Part shown: positions 32,883 to 39,981 of the stretch, piece after piece | Layout: each line of letters begins with the position of its first letter | Position numbering within the stretch: the stretch's first letter is position 1 | Assembly: GCA_934463175.1 (NCBI GenBank) | Contig: CAKSIW010000009.1 | Span: 1 to 52,050, forward strand | Reading direction: 5' to 3' | Source of the DNA: an uncultured Clostridia bacterium | GTDB lineage: Bacteria; Bacillota; Clostridia; Monoglobales; Monoglobaceae | DNA: 52,050 bases | Translations under genes and position numbers: made by a program | Notes under the pieces: model-generated | Databases searched by the model: none | Seen by the model: only the letters and a program-made list of their open reading frames with translations | Told to the model about the DNA's origin: nothing

Positions 32883-33443
32883 TTATGCTAAGAAATCATC
32901 GTCCGCATCCGCAAAATCGTCCTCTGCACGGCTCCTTCCGCCGAGCGGTTCGCCGTCCTTGATTTTCTGAAGATTGTTAAGTCCGCAGGCAATTCCTTTA
33001 TTTCCGTTGGAATTAAATGCGTAAAAATTGATAGACGCTCTGCCGTAAACACCGCTGTATACCTCAGATGTGTCAATGATCGGCTGCCTGTCGGCATCAA
33101 CCACACCGGGTGCGGTTGAGGAGTTTGCATTTATGAAATATGCATTTTTGTAAGCCTCATCATCGGGTCTTTCCAAATCACCGTCACGCAGAGGTGTTTT
33201 TATAACCGAGAGGGAAGGTACGCTTTTGCCGCTGCCCTTAAGCTTTGATTCGCCCTCGTCATATGCCGCCTGGATTGCGGCCTTTACCTTGTTTACGGTA
33301 TCCGTATCGGTTTTGGGTATAATGAGAGATACACTGTACTTCAGTGTGCCGCCGTTAATCGACTTTGGCTGCCATACATTTGCATAACTCCATCTTGTGT
33401 TTACTCCTGTGATTACCTTTGTGGGATTATTAAATTTTGTCAT
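32883..33443 (-). CDS. DUF2815 protein, probable single-stranded DNA-binding protein
   Basis: This 186-residue protein matches DUF2815: NPTKVITGVNTRWSYANVWQ, KYSVSLIIPKTDTDTVNKVK, and a C-terminal acidic tail (RAEDDFADADDDFLA). Acidic tails of this kind in single-stranded DNA-binding proteins recruit replication partners. The family is found next to phage family-A polymerases and is thought to act as SSB. The start at 33443 follows GGAGGAAATT and overlaps nothing, since the DUF2800 gene ends two bases before it. Confidence 0.85.
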   Translation of the reverse strand: MTKFNNPTKVITGVNTRWSYANVWQPKSINGGTLKYSVSLIIPKTDTDTVNKVKAAIQAAYDEGESKLKGSGKSVPSLSVIKTPLRDGDLERPDDEAYKNAYFINANSSTAPGVVDADRQPIIDTSEVYSGVYGRASINFYAFNSNGNKGIACGLNNLQKIKDGEPLGGRSRAEDDFADADDDFLA

Positions 33444-33444
33444 G

Positions 33445-34581
33445 TTAAATTTCCTCCTTAAAATCATCTGCGGCATCTGCCGCTTTACTCAAAGCCGGAC
33501 GCTTGTCCGACATAGGTACTAATGTTGGCTTGCCCTTTGGTTTTTCTATAAAACCGCCAAGCAAATCTTCAAATTTGTTCTTTCCGAGAAGCTTTGTCAT
33601 TGCCGTAATTCCCAGAATTTTATGTTCGTAAGGGTCAAAGCCTGCGTTTTTCACTTTGTCGGCAACCAATCCTTCATCGGTATATTTTCTGTTTGACCGA
33701 CCCTCGACAACTTTCCATTCATTCCACTGTTTGCCGTTCACCGCTTGCAATAGTGCATACTCTTTAATGTCCGATGCCCACGAAACAAGATCATCGACCT
33801 TTGAAAGTATCATCTCAATTTCGGCATCTTCCAAAACATCCGGCATCTTAAAGTCATACTGTGCAAGTTCAAGATTATATTCGGCGCGCTTTCGGCAAGT
33901 CGCTTTTACCTTGCAGAAACGACAGTGTTCACCGGCATTAAACTCGCCTTCGCCTTTTGACGCAAGTTCGGCTGCCGGAGCAAGTTTTGTGTCCGCCCAT
34001 TCCAACAATTCCGCTTTTGAAATTTCATAAGTGCTGATATTTTCTCTCCTTGGCTGAAATATCGTCATTGAAATCTTGCTGATGTCATAGATGCCGTCAA
34101 AAAGTTCCAATGCACCGAGTGCATAACACATCATTTGTGAATTATTCTCGGCATCAACGGGTATCCCCGCTCCGTATTTCAGATCGATTATCGAAAGAAC
34201 ATCATCTGAAACTATGACCATATCTGCTGTGCCGAATCCTCCCGGAACCCATCTGGAGAAGTCAACTCTCTGTTCTACAAGTACAATAGGGTCAGTGCAT
34301 CGCTGTTTTGTCTTTTCAATTTGCTCGGATACATACTGCGCATAACTGTCGGTACATTCAGCCATTTCGGCATCGTAATACTCTGCACCGTCTGTCGGAT
34401 CATTTATGTTTTGTCCGAGAATGCGTTTTACTTTCGTTTCCGCCCACAGGTGTGCCGCGGTACCTTGTTTTGCACATTCGGTAGGGGTGTCATTTGCCGC
34501 CGCATTAAGCTGTGCCGACGGCGGACATGACATCCACATTTTACTTGATGATGCAGATAATACTGCGTGCTGCTCAGGCAT
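33445..34581 (-). CDS. DUF2800 protein, probable PD-(D/E)XK nuclease
   Basis: This 378-residue protein opens PEQHAVLSASSSKMWMSCPP, as in DUF2800, and has GGFGTADMVIVSDDVLSIID followed by LKYG, which fits a PD-(D/E)XK core (Asp in IIDLKYG). EHCRFCKVKATCRKRAEYN is a Cys cluster like that of Cas4/AddB-type nucleases, possibly binding an iron-sulphur cluster. It probably acts in replication or recombination with the DUF2815 SSB-like protein. GAGGTGATC precedes the start, which overlaps the previous gene. Confidence 0.85.
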   Translation of the reverse strand: MPEQHAVLSASSSKMWMSCPPSAQLNAAANDTPTECAKQGTAAHLWAETKVKRILGQNINDPTDGAEYYDAEMAECTDSYAQYVSEQIEKTKQRCTDPIVLVEQRVDFSRWVPGGFGTADMVIVSDDVLSIIDLKYGAGIPVDAENNSQMMCYALGALELFDGIYDISKISMTIFQPRRENISTYEISKAELLEWADTKLAPAAELASKGEGEFNAGEHCRFCKVKATCRKRAEYNLELAQYDFKMPDVLEDAEIEMILSKVDDLVSWASDIKEYALLQAVNGKQWNEWKVVEGRSNRKYTDEGLVADKVKNAGFDPYEHKILGITAMTKLLGKNKFEDLLGGFIEKPKGKPTLVPMSDKRPALSKAADAADDFKEEI

Positions 34582-34894
34582 TGCCGATCACCTCGGCTTC
34601 TTTCAACACGGACTCATATTCCGCCGGGGCTATATCCGACAGCTTATCCGAACCGTGTGCGGTGATGATTGCCTTAACCTCGTTTGTAAAACCGGCTCTT
34701 GATTTTTCGGCAAGCACTTTTCTCACATCTTCAAGTGTGATTGCTTTCTGTTCAGCCTTTGGAGCAGGTTTCGCCTTTGTTTTGGGTTGTTCGGCTATGT
34801 CGCCGCTTGCCATTGCATCGGCTAAAACCTGCAGGCTGTCACCCAAAGAACGAATATCTTCAATTACGTCCAACAACAGTTTTACTTTGCTCAT
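34574..34894 (-). CDS. Small phage protein of the replication cluster, unknown function
   Basis: This 106-residue protein begins MSKVKLLLDVIEDIRSLGDS with an N-terminal coiled helix, has a linker rich in Lys/Pro/Ala (KTKAKPAPKAEQKA), and a C-terminal helical domain (TLEDVRKVLAEKSRAGFTNE). Proteins of this layout precede DUF2800 genes in many clostridial phages. The start at 34894 has GGAGGTGG upstream; a longer frame was rejected. It overlaps the DUF2800 start by eight bases. No function is recognised. Confidence 0.75.
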   Translation of the reverse strand: MSKVKLLLDVIEDIRSLGDSLQVLADAMASGDIAEQPKTKAKPAPKAEQKAITLEDVRKVLAEKSRAGFTNEVKAIITAHGSDKLSDIAPAEYESVLKEAEVIGNA

Positions 34895-35093
34895 TTGCCT
34901 TTCCACCTCCTTTGACTTCATGAATTTCCACCGATTCGACACTCTGTCCGGGTGACAGCAGATATACCGTTGTGAAATCTCCGAACAAAAAACGGAGCAA
35001 TCGCATCGGCAATCTGCGGTCAGCGCCTTCAAGAACTCTTGCCTTGGATTTTTCATCCGATACATTAATTTGTATCCTGTGCCTAAGCGCCAT
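34860..35093 (-). CDS. Small basic early protein, unknown function
   Basis: This 77-residue frame reads MALRHRIQINVSDEKSKARV and RRLPMRLLRFLFGDFTTVYL, then SPGQSVESVEIHEVKGGGKA. It is the first gene after the second copy of the repeated promoter-like element. The ribosome site is a modest AAGGCAAAAG. It overlaps the next gene by 35 bases. The 'FLFGDF..VYLL.PGQ.V..V.I.EV' pattern looks conserved and not random, but I do not recognise the family. Confidence 0.62.
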   Translation of the reverse strand: MALRHRIQINVSDEKSKARVLEGADRRLPMRLLRFLFGDFTTVYLLSPGQSVESVEIHEVKGGGKANEQSKTVVGRN

Positions 35094-35142
35094 ATCTTTT
35101 GCCTTCCTTTCTGCAAGGACTGTTTCGTTTGCCCTTACATAC

Positions 35143-35174
35143 CTATAGGCAAAAGAAAAATGTAAAATCCGAAG
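35143..35174 (-). promoter_or_regulatory. Repeated phage promoter-like element, copy 2
   Basis: This second copy of the 32-base element starts just past the stop codon of the sigma-like gene and ends 49 bases before the next start codon. GCCTATAGG is the -10-like part. The same layout before two early genes suggests a phage-specific promoter. Confidence 0.6.
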
Positions 35175-35176
35175 TG

Positions 35177-35344
35177 TCAGCGATAAATTTTTTTCAAAAT
35201 CTCGTCATTTGCTATTGCAGATTCAATTTTTTTAATCAATTGTCTGACATAACTTTCACTGACACCAAGCATTCTGCCTATCTGTGTTTTGTTATATTTC
35301 TCAGAATAAAACAGCCTGTATACTTGCTGCCACTTTTCCGGCAT
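35177..35344 (-). CDS. Sigma region 4-like helix-turn-helix segment, downstream of an in-frame stop
   Basis: This 55-codon frame, MPEKWQQVYRLFYSEKYNKT..., then IGRMLGVSESYVRQLIKKIE, has the form of sigma-70 region 4 (the '-LPEkwq.vy.L.Y.e..s..eIA..LGvS...V' pattern). It starts with ATG directly after the TAA of the upstream frame, in the same frame. It may be the C-terminal half of a sigma-like protein broken by a nonsense change, or be made by re-initiation at TAAATG. Its own ribosome site is not convincing. Confidence 0.68.
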   Translation of the reverse strand: MPEKWQQVYRLFYSEKYNKTQIGRMLGVSESYVRQLIKKIESAIANDEILKKIYR

Positions 35345-35776
35345 TTAGGCAATTATCTCTTTTAAGCGAATAACGGCATCCGACTCATCATCGGCATCAT
35401 CATATACGGCAAGCTCCGCCTCAAGCCGGCTGCTGTCGCCGAGATCATCACCGCTTGCGGTAATCTGAGCATCAATTGATATGTACTGACGGTGCGGCTT
35501 TGGAATCTCGCTGTTGCGTGGCTCTCGACCATGTTCTTCTTTAAATTTCTCAATAAATTCCGCTTTCATTTGCTCATACATCGGCATACAATCTTTGGGC
35601 AGCCACCTGTCCTTGTTGTTTATGTACACCTCGTGATCGTCCATTCTGTGGAGATTGAGAATATCGACCTCCGTAACTCCGTCTTTGCCGGGCTTGTACT
35701 CCGTGATAAAATGCCCGTCATCATCGAAAAGTTTGTAAGTTCCTCTTTTGGCTGTTGGTGTTTTCTTGTACTTCAT
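35345..35776 (-). CDS. N-terminal part of a phage sigma-70-like protein
   Basis: This 143-residue protein begins MKYKKTPTAKRGTYKLFDDD and has the layout of phage sigma-70-like proteins of clostridia: an N-terminal beta-rich part, EVYINNKDRWLPKDCMPMYE, a conserved EHGREPRNSEIPKPHRQYIS, and an acidic segment ending DESDAVIRLKEIIA that would normally run into region 4. Here a TAA interrupts it, and the region 4 part continues in frame. Without the stop the product would be about 199 residues. It is the first gene of the early operon. A GAGGTAAATT ribosome site precedes it. Confidence 0.72.
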   Translation of the reverse strand: MKYKKTPTAKRGTYKLFDDDGHFITEYKPGKDGVTEVDILNLHRMDDHEVYINNKDRWLPKDCMPMYEQMKAEFIEKFKEEHGREPRNSEIPKPHRQYISIDAQITASGDDLGDSSRLEAELAVYDDADDESDAVIRLKEIIA

Positions 35777-36231
35777 AATTTACCTCTTTCCGCCTGTTGA
35801 CGGATAGGGCAATGATGGTACAAAAATAGCCGGGATTATATGCGTCCCGACCGGTATGCCTGAAAAAATGGTATAAGGAATAAAGGGTACGCATATCGCA
35901 CCTTTCGCTGAATTTATCAGCGAGCGGCAATATATGTATCCACGATTGCCCTTATACGTAATCAGGCTATTTGTGAATTTTTACTTGGAGTTAAACTCTG
36001 TTATCATTAAGCTTGTGTAAGTATTAATATGTTTGCATATTTTCAATGGGAATAAGTGGTATTTCCTAGTTCAAAAGCTTATAATACAAAGCAAATAAAT
36101 TTGAAACCAGTAAAAAATAAGCCGCTTAGACACGCTACATATAAAACCCAATGAAATCAGCAATAATCATTCATAAAGTTCTACAGCTTAGCTCGTCCAA
36201 GCGGCTTACCTGTGAGTCACTCATATTAACT
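35777..36231. other. Gene-poor junction upstream of the early phage operon
   Basis: This stretch of about 455 bases separates the phage early operon from the repressor-protease region. A 57-codon frame (35721-35894, minus) lies in the leader but is not convincing. CGCTGA and TCAGCG form a small hairpin at 35906-35922. The long inverted repeat at 36118-36208 is listed separately. No good promoter for the early operon was found here. Confidence 0.5.
36118..36208 (-). repeat. Long inverted repeat, possible terminator or structured RNA
   Basis: TAAGCCGCTT and AAGCGGCTTA (36118-36127 and 36199-36208) pair perfectly, and GAC/GTC add three more pairs after one mismatch. About 63 bases lie in the loop. 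On the minus strand the second arm is followed by TTTTTTAC, so it could end transcripts of the small Cys-rich gene. The long loop is odd for a plain terminator. Confidence 0.5.
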
Positions 36232-36408
36232 TTAATGTATTGGTATCCCTCCTATTTTTACCACAATTTCTTTGTTTTTCTGCGCCGGACATTTAACAAT
36301 CGCTGGAATGATAGAATGAAGGCGCTCTGCCGTTTTTAACACATGGCATTGTTTGTGTATTGTACATGTTGGTGCAAATGGACATTTATAGTGAAATTCT
36401 TCTTTCAT
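36232..36408 (-). CDS. Small Cys-rich protein
   Basis: This 58-residue protein begins MKEEFHYKCPFAPTCTIHKQ and contains four Cys and two His (C-x5-C-x3-H-x2-C, later a lone KCPAQ), which suggests metal binding. AGGAGA precedes the ATG; an upstream in-frame start was rejected. It lies downstream of the ImmA-like gene on the same strand, with 82 bases between. I do not recognise a family. Confidence 0.6.
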   Translation of the reverse strand: MKEEFHYKCPFAPTCTIHKQCHVLKTAERLHSIIPAIVKCPAQKNKEIVVKIGGIPIH

Positions 36409-36490
36409 ATATGTTCTCCTTTTATCATCTAATTGGTTGACGCTTGAAGTTTTTTTTTGCACCTCATAAGAGGTGCAGCTATTGCTTCTG

Positions 36491-37300
36491 TCAAAGAAGC
36501 GGTATAGAATAATAATTTCCTGTTAAATAATAACTGTCTTGTGCTGGAAGTGGCGAAATATATGTTAAGCCCAGTTCTTTTATACGAATCCGCGCCGATT
36601 CATAGGAAACATTGTATATTTTAGAGATCATAGCAATAAGAGCGTCATTCTCATATCCCGGATGTTCTCCAAAGCAGAATTGCTGCACTTTGGGATCGGC
36701 ACAGAGCATTCGTATTGTCTTTCTTGGCATTAATACGGCAGCGCTGAAGTATTTAGCCTGGTGTTCAATCCACTCAAGGTCCGTTCGCAGTTTTCTCGAT
36801 GAACCGCTTGTCCCACCCATAATGCTTTTTGCCTCGCAGGATGTATATGGCAAATGACCAACTTCGCTTTTATTCTCCAAGGGCAGTTGATAGTAATCGA
36901 TGTAATAGTATTCATCATGATAAATAGCATGACCGCTCTCATGCATGACAGTTGACCGAAAAGCGTGTTCCTTCTTCTCGTCTAACAAACCATTATCAAT
37001 AACTATCGTAGACCCTTCCACAGGTTCCTCGTCCGGGCATCTTGTGTCTGGATTGTAGACTATGATTTTTGCATCATTAAAAACCATCCTGCCCCAGATA
37101 AACCCGTTGTGAGACAGATCTGTAAAGTGAAAATGCAGTCTGAGATAATTCTCCGCAAAATCCTCTACATCCATAGCTTGCGGCATGGACAAAAGACTCG
37201 AATCATAATCTCCAATGAGCAGTTCTGCGTGTTCATCTATTGTTTCGTTGCTTACAATAGGGATATTGTTCGTACCGTATTTCAGGCGCAAATCAATCAT
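36491..37300 (-). CDS. ImmA/IrrE-like zinc metallopeptidase
   Basis: This 269-residue protein has the metallopeptidase motif STVMHESGHAIYHDEYYY near residue 135, with HExxH and a further His/Asp/Glu-rich stretch, as in ImmA/IrrE proteins. ImmA of ICEBs1 cuts its partner repressor to induce the element. The start overlaps the stop of the XRE gene by four bases, so the pair is translationally coupled. It probably controls a nearby operon or the prophage by cleavage of the XRE protein. Confidence 0.88.
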   Translation of the reverse strand: MIDLRLKYGTNNIPIVSNETIDEHAELLIGDYDSSLLSMPQAMDVEDFAENYLRLHFHFTDLSHNGFIWGRMVFNDAKIIVYNPDTRCPDEEPVEGSTIVIDNGLLDEKKEHAFRSTVMHESGHAIYHDEYYYIDYYQLPLENKSEVGHLPYTSCEAKSIMGGTSGSSRKLRTDLEWIEHQAKYFSAAVLMPRKTIRMLCADPKVQQFCFGEHPGYENDALIAMISKIYNVSYESARIRIKELGLTYISPLPAQDSYYLTGNYYSIPLL

Positions 37301-37695
37301 TGACCTTCCCCCTTCTTGCTGGCAACAAACTCATCAACCATCTTCTTCCAGTCATCTTCATCAGCATCCATCTCTTTCATTGTACGCAAGGCCGACATCA
37401 CATAATCACGCTCAACGATATAGTCGGCGAAATCCTGCGGTACAGCCACATTCTTGCCCTTGTAAGACTCCGCTGCCTTATTGTTCATTTCTTCGAATTC
37501 TTCCGTAGACATTTCCAGAAACTTCTTAAGCAATTCGAGTCTATCCGCAGTAAAGGCACAGCGGCGATCTTTTTCAACCTCGCTGTAGAACTGCGGCGAT
37601 ACTCCGATTGCTTTCGCTGTCTCCCGAAGTGATTTTCTTCTTGCAGTACGGATGGACTCAATATACTTTCCGAAACTCAACCCATTTAAGCCCAT
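37297..37695 (-). CDS. XRE-family repressor paired with ImmA
   Basis: This 132-residue protein has an N-terminal helix-turn-helix (FGKYIESIRTARRKSLRETA, then KAIGVSPQFYSEVEKDRR) and a helical C-terminal part (ADYIVERDYVMSALRTMKEM), probably for dimerisation and recognition by ImmA. GAAAGGAGG precedes the ATG. Its consensus promoter is bracketed by two similar 16-bp palindromes (37721-37736 and 37770-37785) that it most likely binds, so it should repress itself. Confidence 0.88.
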   Translation of the reverse strand: MGLNGLSFGKYIESIRTARRKSLRETAKAIGVSPQFYSEVEKDRRCAFTADRLELLKKFLEMSTEEFEEMNNKAAESYKGKNVAVPQDFADYIVERDYVMSALRTMKEMDADEDDWKKMVDEFVASKKGEGQ

Positions 37696-37720
37696 TTATG
37701 TTCCTCCTTTCGAATGATAA

Positions 37721-37785
37721 TCAACCAACTGATTGACACTATTCAGTATACACCATTACGCTCGTTTTGTCAAGCACCTGGTTGA
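37721..37785 (-). promoter_or_regulatory. Promoter and two operators of the XRE-immA operon
   Basis: TTGACA (37768-37773) and TATACT (37745-37750) on the minus strand are 17 bases apart. Two near-palindromes of form TCAANCANNTGNTTGA lie at 37721-37736, over the transcription start, and at 37770-37785, over the -35 box. Their centres are 49 bp apart. Confidence 0.82.
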
Positions 37786-37861
37786 CATTTTTGCAATGCG
37801 TTTATGGAAATTCCATCTGCTTTTCACACAAAGAAATAATTGTGCGTTCTCGAAGATTATA

Positions 37862-37910
37862 TTGACTTTCTCACAAATTCGTGGTATAATACGATGTGAT
37901 GGGGTATTAT
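37862..37910 (+). promoter_or_regulatory. Promoter and operator of the restriction-modification operon
   Basis: TTGACT (37862-37867) and TATAAT (37885-37890) are 17 bases apart on the plus strand. A perfect 7-bp inverted repeat ATAATAC/GTATTAT (37886-37892 and 37904-37910) covers the -10 box and the start point. It is a good target for the small regulator encoded first in the operon. Confidence 0.82.
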
Positions 37911-37928
37911 GCATGGAGGTAATCACGC

Positions 37929-38141
37929 ATGGCGAACATAAGCTATAAAAAATTATGGAAACTTCTTATTGATAAGAACTTAAAGAAGAAAGACTTACAA
38001 AAGATGGCGGGCATCAGTTCATCCTCCATCGCAAAACTTGGTCGCAACGAAAACGTCAATACAGAGATCATAAATAAAATATGCAATGCCCTTGATTGCG
38101 ACACAAGCGACATTATGGAAATGGAGAGTGTGGAGGCCTGA
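37929..38141 (+). CDS. Small Cro-like regulator at the head of the restriction-modification operon
   Basis: This 70-residue helix-turn-helix protein (ANISYKKLWKLLIDKNLKKK, then LQKMAGISSSSIAKLGRNEN) belongs to the short Cro/YozG-like type often found before defence operons. GGAGGT lies eight bases upstream. An inverted repeat over the promoter is the likely operator. In restriction-modification systems such controllers delay or limit expression of the toxic part until the DNA is methylated. It is followed by the first methylase gene after 15 bases. Confidence 0.88.
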   Translation: MANISYKKLWKLLIDKNLKKKDLQKMAGISSSSIAKLGRNENVNTEIINKICNALDCDTSDIMEMESVEA

Positions 38142-38156
38142 TGTCTCCGAGTTATT

Positions 38157-39089
38157 ATGCTTAGAAGATATAAAACAATCGACTTGTTCAGCGGTTGCGG
38201 AGGAATGTCGCTCGGCTTTCAAAATGCGGGATTCGAGCTTCTCGCTGCATATGATAATTGGAAACCGGCTGTGGATGTTTATGAACTCAACTTTGACCAT
38301 CCGATTTTTTCAGAGGACTTAGCTGACGAAAAGGTACAGAAAAGAATGAAGGCATTTAAGCCAAACGTAATTATTGGCGGTCCACCTTGCCAGGACTTTT
38401 CTTCCGCAGGTAATCGAGATGAAAATCTTGGTCGTGCCGTTCTAACATATACATATCGTGATATTATCCTTCAGATAAAACCGAAGTATTTTGTAATGGA
38501 AAATGTGCCAGAGATAACAAAGAGCGCAATCCTTAAAGAAATAAAAGACAGCTGCAAAGAGGCTGGATACGGATTAACGGAGCGTGTTCTTGATGCAAGT
38601 TACTGTGGTGTGCCACAATCGCGCAAGCGCTTCTTCTTGGTCGGCAGCCTTAATGACGAGGATGATTTTCTCCAAGAAGAACTGGACAGAAACTTAGCTG
38701 ACGCACCTATGTCCATGCGCGATTATTTTGGTGATTCGTTAGGAATCGATTACTATTTCCGTGTCCCAAGGAGTTATAGCAGACGTGGCGTGTTCAGCAT
38801 TGATGAACCTTGCCAAACAATAAGAGGAGTGGACAGACCGATTCCCCCAGGATATCCCGGTCACCCTTCCGACCCTGTCGAGATAGGTCCACAAGTCCGT
38901 GCGTTGACCATTGAGGAACGAAGCTATGTCCAAACTTTCCCCAGAGACTTTGTTTTCCAAGGGAATAAAACCGATCTCAATCAGATGATTGGTAACGCTG
39001 TCCCGGTAAAGTTGGCTGAATATGTAGCCGCCGCACTACGGACATATGACCGTAAACCGAAACGGAGAAAAGAAAATGCGAACGATTGA
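38157..39089 (+). CDS. DNA cytosine-5 methyltransferase A of the restriction-modification operon
   Basis: This 310-residue protein has all m5C methylase motifs: TIDLFSGCGGMSLGFQNAG, IIGGPPCQDFSSAG (catalytic Cys78), YFVMENVPEI, LDASYCGVPQSRKRFFLVG, and the late RALTIEERSYVQTFP and QMIGNAVPVKLAEYVAAAL. It is short and compact, with a small recognition region. The next gene encodes a close paralogue. No strong ribosome site is visible, so it may be coupled to the regulator gene. It probably protects host DNA at the operon's target site. Confidence 0.93.
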   Translation: MLRRYKTIDLFSGCGGMSLGFQNAGFELLAAYDNWKPAVDVYELNFDHPIFSEDLADEKVQKRMKAFKPNVIIGGPPCQDFSSAGNRDENLGRAVLTYTYRDIILQIKPKYFVMENVPEITKSAILKEIKDSCKEAGYGLTERVLDASYCGVPQSRKRFFLVGSLNDEDDFLQEELDRNLADAPMSMRDYFGDSLGIDYYFRVPRSYSRRGVFSIDEPCQTIRGVDRPIPPGYPGHPSDPVEIGPQVRALTIEERSYVQTFPRDFVFQGNKTDLNQMIGNAVPVKLAEYVAAALRTYDRKPKRRKENAND

Positions 39090-39981
39090 TTTATTTAGCG
39101 GCTGCGGAGGGATGTCGCTCGGCTTCCAAAATGCCGGCTTTGATGTTGTCGCGGCTTTTGATAATTGGGAACCTGCCGTAAACATCTATAGTAAGAATTT
39201 CACTCATCCCATCTATAAAGCCGACTTAAACGAAGATGCTCCCGTTGATCAAATCGAGGAGCTTCAACCAGATGTCATTATTGGAGGTCCCCCTTGTCAG
39301 GACTTCTCAATAGCCGGACACAGGAATATGGGGGAACGCGCAAATCTTACTATCCGCTATGCTGAGATTATCAGCAGGCTCAAACCTAAATGGTTTGTAA
39401 TGGAGAATGTGTATAATATCGAAAGGATGCCGGTTTTGCCCAAGGCAATAAAGATATTTAAGGATGGGGGATATGGTCTTACCGCAAGAATTCTTAACGC
39501 AAGTTACTGCGGCGTACCGCAGGCACGAATGCGCTTCTTCATGGTGGGACATCTCGGAGATAAAGACGATTTTCTCGGAGAACTACTTGATTGTAGACAA
39601 TCCGAAAAGCCGATGACTGTTTACGACTATTTGGGCGATTCTCTTCATACGGAATACTATTATATGCATCCAAGAAGTTATAATCGCCGCGCTGTATTTA
39701 GCATACACGAGCCAAGTGCTACGATCCGTGGAGTCAACCGTCCCATTCCGGATGGGTATAAAAGGCACCACGCAGACAAAGCCGATATCTCGGATGGCGT
39801 TAGGGCTTTGACCTCCAAAGAGCGCAGTTACATTCAGACTTTCCCTGAATCTTTTGTATTTGAGGGAAAGAAAACAGACGTTGAACAGGCAATAGGTAAT
39901 GCCGTTCCGGTTAAGCTGGCTGAATATGTGGCTAAGTGTATTTTAGAATATGAACAGAAAGAAGGTGCGCCCTCGATATGA
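39076..39981 (+). CDS. DNA cytosine-5 methyltransferase B, tandem paralogue
   Basis: This 301-residue protein parallels its upstream neighbour along its whole length (RTIDLFSGCGGMSLGFQNAG, GGPPCQDFSIAG with Cys74, FVMENVYNIE, ILNASYCGVPQARMRFFMVG, QAIGNAVPVKLAEYVAK). Even the recognition region is alike (PRSYNRRAVFSIHEP versus PRSYSRRGVFSIDEP). Two methylases are often needed when the two strands of an asymmetric site differ. The start at 39076 lies inside the end of gene A and follows GGAGAAAAG. Its stop overlaps the next start by four bases. Confidence 0.93.
   Translation: MRTIDLFSGCGGMSLGFQNAGFDVVAAFDNWEPAVNIYSKNFTHPIYKADLNEDAPVDQIEELQPDVIIGGPPCQDFSIAGHRNMGERANLTIRYAEIISRLKPKWFVMENVYNIERMPVLPKAIKIFKDGGYGLTARILNASYCGVPQARMRFFMVGHLGDKDDFLGELLDCRQSEKPMTVYDYLGDSLHTEYYYMHPRSYNRRAVFSIHEPSATIRGVNRPIPDGYKRHHADKADISDGVRALTSKERSYIQTFPESFVFEGKKTDVEQAIGNAVPVKLAEYVAKCILEYEQKEGAPSI

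Noticed and set aside
35721..35894. 57-codon minus-strand frame in the leader of the early operon
   Set aside because: It overlaps the sigma-like gene start in another frame and has no recognisable family; it might be a leader peptide, but the evidence is too thin.
36118..36208. tRNA-like or attachment-site reading of the long inverted repeat
   Set aside because: No cloverleaf arms, no T-loop sequence and no matching copy elsewhere in the window; a terminator or structured RNA is more likely.
37723..37760. Apparent plus-strand TTGACA promoter inside the XRE-immA control region
   Set aside because: No -10 box lies at a workable distance; the TTGACA on this strand is part of the operator palindrome.
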